A stretch of 64,000 bases of DNA from Streptomyces sp. CB09001 (GTDB lineage: Bacteria > Actinomycetota > Actinomycetes > Streptomycetales > Streptomycetaceae), in NCBI RefSeq assembly GCF_003369795.1, contig NZ_CP026730.1:2294001-2358000 (forward strand), read 5' to 3'. The stretch's first letter is position 1. Each line of letters starts with the position of its first letter. The notes under the pieces were generated by a model that saw nothing but the letters and a program-made list of their open reading frames with translations, did not search any database and was not told the DNA's origin. Shown piece after piece: positions 8,967 through 16,248 of the stretch. A program made the translations under genes and the position numbers.

Positions 8967-9734
8967 TCAGCGGCCGGTGAGGGCGCGGCCCCGGCGGTAC
9001 AGGATCGCTCCGCCCGCGATCAGTACGGCACCGGCGGCCGCGGCGCCCAGCGTTCCCTCGCTGCCGGTCTCGGCCAGCGCGGGCGGCTGCTCCTTCGGGG
9101 GAGCCGGCGGGGTGTGCTCCTCCTCGGACGGCGGCGGGGGCTCCTCCTCGCCGTAGGGCGGCGGCGGCTCCTCGTGGGTGGGCGGCGGGGGCTCCTCCTC
9201 GCCGTAGCCGGGCGGCGTGGTCGGGGGCGGCGGCTCCTCCTCGCCGTAGCCGGGGGGCTCCTCGGCCTCGTTCTCGCACTTGTTGCCGAAGACCGGGTTC
9301 AGCGCGGCGATCACGTCGACGGTGTTGCCGCAGAGGTTGACCGGCACGTCGACCGGGACCTGCGCGTTGTTGCCGGAACCGACGCCGGGCGAGCCCACGG
9401 TCGCGCCGTCCGCGTGGGAACCGGACGACGAGGACGAGGCGTCCGACGCGTCCTCGCCGTACCCGCCGCCGTTGCCGTCGGTCTGCTCGTCCGAGGTGTT
9501 CTCGCACTCGTTGCCGAAGGCCGGGTTCAGGGCGGCGATCACGTCGACGGTGTTGCCGCAGGCGTTCACGGGCACGTCGACGGGGACCTGGAGGGCGTTG
9601 CCGGACACGGCGCCCGGCGAGTTCGTGGCGGCCCCGTCCGCATGCGAGTCGGCAAGGGCGGGGCTGCCGCACAGGGAAAGGATGCCCGTCGCGGCGGCAG
9701 CCGCGACCATCCCCCTGCTCAGGGTCTGTCGCAC
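8967..9734 (-). CDS. chpA: long chaplin with two chaplin domains and a sortase signal
   Basis: 255 residues, GTG start with AGGAAG upstream. A signal peptide (1-29) is followed by two ~50-residue chaplin domains (about 30-79 and 107-155). Each has the amyloid-forming core and the Cys pair (VPVNACGNTVDVIAALNP...NECEN). A Pro/Glu-rich stalk (about 157-215) has three GYGEEEPPPP-like repeats. The C-terminus has the sortase motif LAETG (220-224), a membrane helix and a basic tail. Long chaplins are anchored to the wall by class E sortases and hold short chaplins on aerial hyphae. The symbol rests on the neighbouring chpD-rdlA-rdlB order, as in S. coelicolor. Related long chaplins B and C have the same architecture. 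Confidence 0.93.
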   Translation of the reverse strand: MRQTLSRGMVAAAAATGILSLCGSPALADSHADGAATNSPGAVSGNALQVPVDVPVNACGNTVDVIAALNPAFGNECENTSDEQTDGNGGGYGEDASDASSSSSGSHADGATVGSPGVGSGNNAQVPVDVPVNLCGNTVDVIAALNPVFGNKCENEAEEPPGYGEEEPPPPTTPPGYGEEEPPPPTHEEPPPPYGEEEPPPPSEEEHTPPAPPKEQPPALAETGSEGTLGAAAAGAVLIAGGAILYRRGRALTGR

Positions 9735-9887
9735 TCTGGTTGTCTTCCTGCTTGGAGAGATGAGAGATGAGAGATGGCCGGAGAACGCTCTCCGGGGGGA
9801 CGGGCTGCAGAAAGGGGAAAAGCCGGCCCCGAACCAAACGAGTTGGCCAAGGCCGGCCGTGACGCAGCCGGTCGGTGCGGAACGACG

Positions 9888-10115
9888 TCAGTCGTTCTCG
9901 CACTTGTTGCCGAACGCCGGGTTCAGCAGACCAACGACGTTGATGCTGTTGCCGCACACGTTGACGGGAACGTGCACGGGAACCTGGATGACGTTGCCGG
10001 ACAGGACGCCCGGGGAGCCTACGGCGGCAGCCCCGGCGCCGGCGTCGGCGAAGGCCGGGGCGGCCATGCCGAGGGCCATGATCGCGCCCGCGACGACAGC
10101 AGCGCTCTTCTTCAT
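9888..10115 (-). CDS. chpD: short chaplin
   Basis: 75 residues from the ATG at 10115, preceded by AAGGGAA. A longer in-frame start lacks the site and would bury the signal peptide. Signal peptide 1-25 (ends AAPAFA), then one chaplin domain with PVHVPVNVCGNSINVVGLL and the final KCEND. Both conserved Cys are present, expected to form the intramolecular disulfide. Short chaplins are secreted and self-assemble at the air-water interface into amyloid fibrils that let hyphae grow into the air. It is transcribed in the same direction as chpA, 153 nt away. Confidence 0.94.
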   Translation of the reverse strand: MKKSAAVVAGAIMALGMAAPAFADAGAGAAAVGSPGVLSGNVIQVPVHVPVNVCGNSINVVGLLNPAFGNKCEND

Positions 10116-10351
10116 GAACTTTCCCTTCTCTGCGGTCATGCCTGAATGACGGCCGAAACCGCGCGAGCACAGCATTGACGGCTCGCACCATGACCTGCAG
10201 CCTGCAAACGAGGAATTGACGGCCGGAGAAACTACCGAACGTGGGACACCCCGGAATTCACTCGGATGCCTCACGAACCGGTCCGGCCGTTCCCCCAGGA
10301 GAGCGACGACGTCGTTCCGCTCCCCGGCGAAATCCCGTCCCGTTCACGGCC

Positions 10352-10383
10352 GGGCGGCCCGCGCGGAAGTCAGCGGGCCGCCC
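10352..10383 (-). terminator. rdlA terminator hairpin
   Basis: Perfect 11-bp arms GGGCGGCCCGC (10352-10362) and GCGGGCCGCCC (10373-10383) with a 10-nt loop, 19 nt beyond the rdlA stop. The T tract is weak, as is usual in Streptomyces. Confidence 0.75.
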
Positions 10384-10402
10384 GCACCGGGCGGGGCTGG
10401 GC

Positions 10403-10798
10403 TCAGCGGCCCTCGCCGTTCGCCGACAGCACCGACAGGTCCTCGAGGACGTGCGACAGGGCGCCGTCACGCTTGGCCTGCGTGGAGTTGTCCGCGCACT
10501 GCTGGTTCAGGTCGTCCGCCAGGACGTTGACGTCCTGGATCGGCACGAGGTTGATGACGGCGACGTTGACGTCCTCGACACCGAGGCACGGCTTGTTCAG
10601 CGTGCCCTCGACCAGCGACAGCTGGGGGCTCATGTCGCCCTTGGTTGCCGAGTTGCCGAACGCCGAGGAGGCGCCGTTGCCGTTGGCCACGGCCGGCCCG
10701 TTGTCGTCCCCGATGGCCAGGGCCTGGGGAGCGGCGGCAGCCGACATGCCGATCACAGAAGCGGCAGCCGCCGCGGCGACCATTGCCTTCTTGAGCAC
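10403..10798 (-). CDS. rdlA: rodlin
   Basis: 131 residues, GTG start with AAAGGA 9 nt upstream. A ~28-residue signal peptide ends ...APQALA. The mature part starts [21 protein letters not shown] and contains the rodlin signature: [18 protein letters not shown], then [20 protein letters not shown] and [12 protein letters not shown]. Two Cys remain in the mature chain. Rodlins organise chaplin fibrils into the paired-rodlet pattern on aerial hyphae and spores. It is divergent from a paralogue (~262 nt between starts), as rdlA/rdlB are in S. coelicolor. Confidence 0.94.
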   Translation of the reverse strand: MLKKAMVAAAAAASVIGMSAAAAPQALAIGDDNGPAVANGNGASSAFGNSATKGDMSPQLSLVEGTLNKPCLGVEDVNVAVINLVPIQDVNVLADDLNQQCADNSTQAKRDGALSHVLEDLSVLSANGEGR

Positions 10799-11060
10799 TT
10801 CGCGTTCCTTTCGTCGTAGCGACGCACTGTCCTACGGCCTCATCAACCCGGTGCGCGATGATTGGTTGCGGGCGTTCACCCGGTTGGCCCGCACGGGATC
10901 TCAAAAACGCCGCAAAAATCCCCGGAACCCGGGGAGGAAACACGGACCCGTACACATTTCCCGTTGTCCGCCGACGGAGTGAACGGGAGAAACCCGACCG
11001 GACCCACGGAGTTGACCAGTGGGCTCCGGTGGACGGGGTTTCCTCAGAAAGGACTGGCCA

Positions 11061-11462
11061 GTGATCAAGAAGGTAGTTGCCTACGCGGCGATCGCCGCCT
11101 CCGTCATGGGTGCCTCCGCTGCCGCGGCCCCGCAGGCGATGGCGATCGGCGACGACAGCGGGCCCGTCTCGGCCAACGGGAACGGCGCCTCGCAGTACTT
11201 CGGCAACTCGATGACCACGGGCAACATGAGCCCGCAGATGGCGCTCATCCAGGGCTCGTTCAACAAGCCGTGCATCGCGGTCAGCGACATCCCGGTCAGC
11301 GTCATCGGTCTCGTGCCGATCCAGGACCTCAACGTCCTGGGCGACGACATGAACCAGCAGTGCGCCGAGAACTCGACGCAGGCCAAGCGCGACGGTGCGC
11401 TGGCCCACCTGCTGGAGGACGTCTCGATCCTGTCCTCCAACGGTGAGGGCGGCAAGGGCTGA
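11061..11462 (+). CDS. rdlB: rodlin
   Basis: 133 residues. The GTG at 11061 was chosen for AAAGGA 7 nt upstream; the longer in-frame start at 11019 reads through non-coding leader. A signal peptide (~1-29, ending ...APQAMA) is followed by the rodlin body with [38 protein letters not shown] and a Ser/Gly C-terminus. It is clearly a paralogue of the divergent rodlin. The gene ends in a strong terminator. Known rdl genes are switched on during aerial growth under BldN; I could not identify that promoter by eye. Confidence 0.93.
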   Translation: MIKKVVAYAAIAASVMGASAAAAPQAMAIGDDSGPVSANGNGASQYFGNSMTTGNMSPQMALIQGSFNKPCIAVSDIPVSVIGLVPIQDLNVLGDDMNQQCAENSTQAKRDGALAHLLEDVSILSSNGEGGKG

Positions 11463-11471
11463 CATCGCCCC

Positions 11472-11507
11472 GGGCGGGCCGCCGAGCACTTCGGCGGCCC
11501 GCCCTTT
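11472..11507 (+). terminator. rdlB terminator
   Basis: Perfect 14-bp arms GGGCGGGCCGCCGA (11472-11485) and TCGGCGGCCCGCCC (11491-11504), loop of 5 nt, then TTT, 9 nt after the stop. Confidence 0.9.
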
Positions 11508-11532
11508 CGCATGCCCCGGGGCCGGGCGACGC

Positions 11533-13461
11533 TCAGCGGCCCGGCGTCGCGTACAGCGCCTCGATCTCGTCCGCGTACGCCGCGACGGCCGCGTGCCGCT
11601 TCACCTTCAGGGACGGGGTCAGCAGGCCGTTCTCCTCGGTGAACTCGCCCTCGACCAGCCGGAAGGCGCGGATCGACTCGGCCTGGGAGACGGCCGCGTT
11701 GGCGTGGTCCACGGCCTTCTGGACGTCCGCGCGCATCCTGTCGTCCCGTACGACCTCGGACATCGGCGTGCCGGCGGGCAGCCCGCGCACCGCCAGCCAG
11801 TGGGCCACGGCGTCCGGGTCGAGGGTGATCAGCGCGGCGACGAAGGGCCGGTTGTCGCCGACGACCAGGCACTGGGCGACGGGCGGGCGGCTGCGCAGGC
11901 GGTCCTCCAGGACGGCCGGGGAGACGTTCTTGCCGCCGGAGGTGACCAGGAGGTCCTTCTTGCGGCCGGTGATGGTGAGGTAGCCGTCGGCGTCGAGGGA
12001 GCCGAGGTCACCGGTGGCGAACCAGCCGTCGGTGAGGGCCGCCTCGGTGGCCTCGGGGTTGCCCCGGTAGGCGCCGAAGACGATGCCGCCCTTGACCAGC
12101 ACCTCGCCGTCGTCCGCGATGCGCACGGCGGTGCCGGGGACCGGCGGGCCGACGGTGCCGGGGCGGGGGCCGAGCGGCGGGACGATGGTGGCGGCGGCGG
12201 TGGTCTCGGTCAGGCCGTAGCCCTCGTAGACCATGATTCCGGCGGCGTAGAAGAACAGGTTGAGTTCGCTCTCCAGCGGGGAGCCGCCGCTGATGGCGTA
12301 GCGCATCCGGCCGCCCAGTTCCCCCCGGACCCGGCGGTAGACCAGCAGGTCGTACAGGGCCCAGCCGGCCCACAGGCCCAGGGTGGGGCCCTTGCCGCGG
12401 CCGAGGAAGCGTTCCAGGTGGGCGGCGCCGAAGCGGACGGCGAGGCGGTGGGCGCGTTCGAAGGACGCGCCGCGGCCGATCTTCTCGGCGGTGGCCCGGC
12501 CGGTGTCGTGGATCTTCTCGAACAGGTACGGGACGCCGACCAGGAAGGTCGGCCGGAAGGACTTGAGGGCGGGGCGCAGCTCGTCGGGCCTGATGCTCGG
12601 GAAGTGGCCGATCTCGATGCGGGCCAGCAGGCAGGAGATCTGGATGGTGCGGCCCAGGATGTGGGCCAGCGGCAGGAAGAGGAGGGTGGCGGCGGTCTGG
12701 CCGGTGACCTCCTTGAAGATCGGGTGCAGCAGCTCGACCGTGTTGGCGGCCTCCGCGTGGAGGTTGGCGTGGGTGAGGACGCAGCCCTTGGGGCGGCCGG
12801 TGGTGCCGGAGGTGTAGCAGACGGTGGCGACCGTGTCCGGGGTGAGGGCGGTGCGGCGCTTGGTGACCTCTTCGTCGCTCACGCCCCGGCCGAGGGCGGT
12901 GAGGTCGGTGAGCGCGCCGGCGTCGAGTTCCCAGACGCGCGGGTGTTCGGGGTGGCCGGCGGTGCCGGCCCGGACGGTGGCGGTGTTGGCGGCGGTCTCG
13001 GTGACGGCGTACCGGGCGCCGGAGTCGCGGACGATCCACTCGACCTGGTCGGCCGAGGAGGTGGCGTACACCGGGACGCTCTGGCCGCCGGCCGCCCAGA
13101 TCGCGAAGTCCAGGACCGTCCACTCGTAGCGGGTGCGGGACATGACGGCGACCCGGCCGCCGGGTTCCAGGCCGGCCGCGATCAGGCCCTTGGCCACTTC
13201 GGTGACCTCGCGGGCGAACTCGGCGGCGGTGACGGGCCGCCAGACGCCGTCCACCTCGCGGCGCAGGACGACGGCGCCGGGGGCCTCGGCGGCGTTGGTG
13301 TACGGGATGTCGGCGGTGCTGCCCGTGGCGGGGCGGGACGCGAGGGCGGCGGTGCGGGCCTCACGGACAGTGCCGTCCGCGTCCCGGACGGTCTCGGTCC
13401 TGGCGCGGGATGCCAGGTCACCGCGCCCCTTCGCCCGTTTCAGGTCCCTGCGTACGCCCAT
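11533..13461 (-). CDS. long-chain acyl-CoA ligase (FadD15-like AMP-dependent synthetase)
   Basis: 642 residues from the ATG at 13461, with GGGAG 6 nt before. An in-frame GTG at 13521 lies closer to the operators and is less likely. ANL-superfamily motifs include the P-loop YTSGTTGRPKG near residue 240, GYGLTETTAA near 430, the hinge/ATP region YLTITGRKKDLLVTSGGKNVSP near 515 and the catalytic Lys near the end (LLTPSLKVKR). The enzyme activates fatty acids to acyl-CoA through an acyl-AMP. The ~600-residue length and sequence fit the large FadD15/ACSL-type ligases. Two TetR-type inverted repeats lie upstream, so induction by acyl-CoA is plausible (inference). Confidence 0.9.
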   Translation of the reverse strand: MGVRRDLKRAKGRGDLASRARTETVRDADGTVREARTAALASRPATGSTADIPYTNAAEAPGAVVLRREVDGVWRPVTAAEFAREVTEVAKGLIAAGLEPGGRVAVMSRTRYEWTVLDFAIWAAGGQSVPVYATSSADQVEWIVRDSGARYAVTETAANTATVRAGTAGHPEHPRVWELDAGALTDLTALGRGVSDEEVTKRRTALTPDTVATVCYTSGTTGRPKGCVLTHANLHAEAANTVELLHPIFKEVTGQTAATLLFLPLAHILGRTIQISCLLARIEIGHFPSIRPDELRPALKSFRPTFLVGVPYLFEKIHDTGRATAEKIGRGASFERAHRLAVRFGAAHLERFLGRGKGPTLGLWAGWALYDLLVYRRVRGELGGRMRYAISGGSPLESELNLFFYAAGIMVYEGYGLTETTAAATIVPPLGPRPGTVGPPVPGTAVRIADDGEVLVKGGIVFGAYRGNPEATEAALTDGWFATGDLGSLDADGYLTITGRKKDLLVTSGGKNVSPAVLEDRLRSRPPVAQCLVVGDNRPFVAALITLDPDAVAHWLAVRGLPAGTPMSEVVRDDRMRADVQKAVDHANAAVSQAESIRAFRLVEGEFTEENGLLTPSLKVKRHAAVAAYADEIEALYATPGR

Positions 13462-13529
13462 GACGGCTCCCGGTCGCGGTCGGACTGCTGCGCTGTCGCA
13501 TGTACTCGGCTGCGAGCTCACCTACGAAC

Positions 13530-13559
13530 TTACTTCGGAGTAAACTTACTCACGCGTAA
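13530..13559. promoter_or_regulatory. tandem TetR-type operators upstream of the acyl-CoA ligase
   Basis: Site 1 is TTACT-TCGG-AGTAA (13530-13543), a perfect inverted repeat. Site 2 is TTACT-CACG-CGTAA (13546-13559), one mismatch. Both are preceded by AC and their starts are 16 bp apart. The TTACT-N4-AGTAA form resembles operators of TetR-family regulators of fatty-acid genes. They lie 69-98 nt upstream of the ligase ATG. No TetR gene is in the window. Confidence 0.7.
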
Positions 13560-13592
13560 GGAAACGTCAATGGGCGCACCCGCCCCGTCGGG

Positions 13593-15200
13593 TCAGGCCA
13601 GCCGGTTCGCCTCCTCGATCGCCTCGGCCAGTTCGCGCAGGTCCTCGTCCTCCGTGCGGTCCGCCAGGCCGTCGGCCCGCTCGGAGAGTTCGGACAGGTC
13701 CGGCGCGCCCGGCAGGGAGCCGCCGTCGCCGCCCGAGGACCGGAGCGCGTCGGCGAAGTAGGCGGCGGTCGCCGTGACCCGCAGTCCGCGGCCCGACTCC
13801 CAGACGGAGCCGTCGAGGGCGTCGCTCTCCACGGCGCCGGACTCCTCGTGCGGGGTGCGGCTGTCGGGGTCGAGCCAGCGGACGGTGGCCGTGGCGAGGT
13901 GGCCGTCGGCGCCCGGCCTGGTGCGGACGGCGTAGAGGGCGGTGACGGTGTGGCCGGGGCCGACCTCGCCGCCGTCGACGCGGTCGTCGCGGAAGTCCTC
14001 GTCGGCGACCTGGCGGTTGTCGTAGCCGACGAGGCGGAACTCGGCGACGGTCTCCGGGTCGAAGGCCACCTGGGCCTTGGCGTCGCGCGCGGTCAGCTCG
14101 ATGTTGCGCGGGAGCTGCTCGGAGAAGACCTCGCGGGCGTCCTCTCTGGTGGAGACGTAGGTGGTGTGGCCGTCGCCCTGGTCGGCGAGGCGTTCCATCA
14201 GGGCGTCGCCGTAGTCGCTGCCGACGCCGACGCCGAAGAGGGTGATGCCGTGCTCGCGGCGCTCGGTGGCGATGCGTTCGAGGATGGTGTCCGCGTCGGT
14301 GTCGCCGGTGTTGGCGAGGGCGTCGGAGACGAGGACGACGCGGTTGGTGACGCCCTCGCGGCGGCCTTCGACGGCGGTCTCGTAGCCGGTCTCCATGCCC
14401 GCGCCGAGATTGGTGGAGTCGGTCGGCTCCAGGCCGTCGATCGCGTCGTGGACGCGGCCGCGACGGTCGCCGAGCCGGGTCATGGGCAGGACGGTCTCGG
14501 CCTCGTCGCTGAAGGTGACGATCGCGACGGAGTCGTCGTCGCGGAGCCGGTCGGTCATGGTGCCGAGGGCCTCCTGGGCGAGGTCGAGACGGCCGGGTTC
14601 GCCCATGGAGCCGGAGATGTCGATGACGAAGGTCAGGGCGGCCGGCGGGCGTTCGCTCTGCCGCTCCGCGGGGCGGGTGGCGAGGCCGACGCGGACCAGC
14701 GACCAGTCCTCGTCGTCGGTGCGGGCGCCGTCCACGGTCACCGAGAAGCCGTCGCCGTCGGGGCGGTCGTAGTCCTGGCGGAAGCTGTTGACGAACTCCT
14801 CGGGGCGGACCGTGGCCGGGTCGGGCAGCCGGCCCTCGGACAGGGTGCGGCGGGCGTAGCCGTAGGAGGCGGTGTCGACGTCGAGGGCGAAGGTGGACAG
14901 GTAGTCGGGGTCGGGCGCGATCTGGCGGGAGTCGCCGTTCTTCCCGCCCTCGCCGCCTTCGCCCGCCCCGCCGCTGCTCGTGCCGCCGTCGTAGCGCTGC
15001 TCGCCCTCGCCGCGCGGGCGGTCGGGTGCGGGCATCGGGGCCGAGCCGCCCCGCGAGTCGGCCGCGGTGTCCTTCGCCCCGTCCGACGCGTCGTCCGTCC
15101 CCCCGCAGCCGGTGAGCAGCAGCCCGCCCGCCAGGGTGAGCGTGAGCAGTGCGGTCGTGCCGCGCCGCCCCCGCCTCCCGTGAGTCCCGTACCGGTTCAT
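13593..15200 (-). CDS. vWA-domain lipoprotein (YfbK-like)
   Basis: 535 residues from the ATG at 15200, preceded by an AGGGGG site; in-frame codons upstream run through leader DNA. Lipoprotein signal peptide with lipobox LLLTGC near residue 32, then a Gly/Ser/Asp-rich linker. A YfbK-type N-terminal domain (STFALDVDTASYGYARR) precedes the von Willebrand A domain. That domain has the MIDAS motif DISGS near 192, a Thr in DSTNLGAGM and an Asp in VSDALANTGD. The C-terminal DUF3520-like region follows. Expected to be anchored outside the membrane as a metal-dependent adhesion or assembly factor; its partner is unknown. Confidence 0.85.
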   Translation of the reverse strand: MNRYGTHGRRGRRGTTALLTLTLAGGLLLTGCGGTDDASDGAKDTAADSRGGSAPMPAPDRPRGEGEQRYDGGTSSGGAGEGGEGGKNGDSRQIAPDPDYLSTFALDVDTASYGYARRTLSEGRLPDPATVRPEEFVNSFRQDYDRPDGDGFSVTVDGARTDDEDWSLVRVGLATRPAERQSERPPAALTFVIDISGSMGEPGRLDLAQEALGTMTDRLRDDDSVAIVTFSDEAETVLPMTRLGDRRGRVHDAIDGLEPTDSTNLGAGMETGYETAVEGRREGVTNRVVLVSDALANTGDTDADTILERIATERREHGITLFGVGVGSDYGDALMERLADQGDGHTTYVSTREDAREVFSEQLPRNIELTARDAKAQVAFDPETVAEFRLVGYDNRQVADEDFRDDRVDGGEVGPGHTVTALYAVRTRPGADGHLATATVRWLDPDSRTPHEESGAVESDALDGSVWESGRGLRVTATAAYFADALRSSGGDGGSLPGAPDLSELSERADGLADRTEDEDLRELAEAIEEANRLA

Positions 15201-15348
15201 CGTCAAGTCCCCCTGTGCTTGTTCGGCGCCGGTGTACGTGACTGTGACGGGGCGGCGGCGCGAAACGTGCGGCACGGGGTGTTACGGCTGTGTCTCGAAG
15301 CGGGCACGAGGAGGGGCTCCCGAGACCGGTGGGTGATCCTCCGGTGAC

Positions 15349-16248
15349 CTAGGACACGATGTCCTTGCGGGCGAAACCCCGGAAGGCCAGGGCGAACAGC
15401 ACCAGCGCGTACGTGACCGAGACCGCGGTGCCCTGGATCATGCCCGACCACTCCGGGTTCGGCTGGACGGCGTCCGCCCAGGCGAACTGCCAGTGCGCGG
15501 GCAGGAAGTCGCGCCAGTGGCCGAGCGCGGTCACGGCGTCCAGGACGTTGCCGACGATGGTGAGGCCGACGGCGCCGCCGACCGCGCCCAGCGGTGCGTC
15601 GGTACGGGTGGACAGCCAGAACGCGAGCCCCGCGGTGACGAGTTGGGACACGAAGATGTACGCGACGACCACCACCAGGCGCTGGGCGGCCGTGCCCGGG
15701 TCGAGCGAACCGCCGGTGGGGATGGCCAGCGGCCCCCAGCCGTAGGCGACCGTGCCCACGGCCAGCGCCACCAGGGGCAGCAGCACCATCGCGGCCAGGC
15801 TCAGCCCCAGCCCGACGGCCAGCTTGGAGGCGAGCAGCCGGGCGCGCGGCACCGGCGCGGCGAGCAGGTAGCGCAGGGAGGACCAGCTCGCCTCGGAGGC
15901 CACGGTGTCCCCGCAGAACAGGGCGACCGGGACGACCAGCAGGAAGCCCGCCGAGACGAAGAGGTTGACGGCGGCGAAGTTGGCGCCGGAGGCGGTGGCG
16001 GTGTCCATCAGGGTGATGCGGTCGCCGGGGCCCTCCGGCTCGCCGCCGATCGCGAAGGCGACGACGAGCACGAGCGGCAGCACGGCGAGGATCGCGCCCA
16101 TGACCAGGGTGCGGCGCCGTTTGAGCTGGCGCACCAGCTCCACCCGCAGGGGCAGGGTGCGGCCCGCCCGGTAGCCGTACGCGGACTCGGACACCGACGC
16201 CGGTTCGGGCGCGGGCCCGGTCGTGGCCGGCTTGGTGGGCGTGCTCAT
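15349..16248 (-). CDS. ABC-2 type transporter permease
   Basis: 299 residues, ATG in an ATGA overlap with the upstream fused ATPase gene. An N-terminal cytoplasmic segment (RVELVRQLKRRRTLVMGAIL) enters the first of about six hydrophobic segments, and FRGFARKDIVS ends the protein, both usual for ABC-2 permeases. The gene is directly downstream of and coupled to the hydrolase-ATPase fusion, which has only one nucleotide-binding domain. The two therefore most likely form one exporter in which ATPase and permease each act as a dimer. Substrate unknown. Confidence 0.87.
   Translation of the reverse strand: MSTPTKPATTGPAPEPASVSESAYGYRAGRTLPLRVELVRQLKRRRTLVMGAILAVLPLVLVVAFAIGGEPEGPGDRITLMDTATASGANFAAVNLFVSAGFLLVVPVALFCGDTVASEASWSSLRYLLAAPVPRARLLASKLAVGLGLSLAAMVLLPLVALAVGTVAYGWGPLAIPTGGSLDPGTAAQRLVVVVAYIFVSQLVTAGLAFWLSTRTDAPLGAVGGAVGLTIVGNVLDAVTALGHWRDFLPAHWQFAWADAVQPNPEWSGMIQGTAVSVTYALVLFALAFRGFARKDIVS

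Noticed and set aside
10920..10936. CCCCGG-AAC-CCGGGG dyad between rdlA and rdlB
   Set aside because: Short GC dyads like this are frequent by chance in such DNA; no known rodlin regulator site matches.
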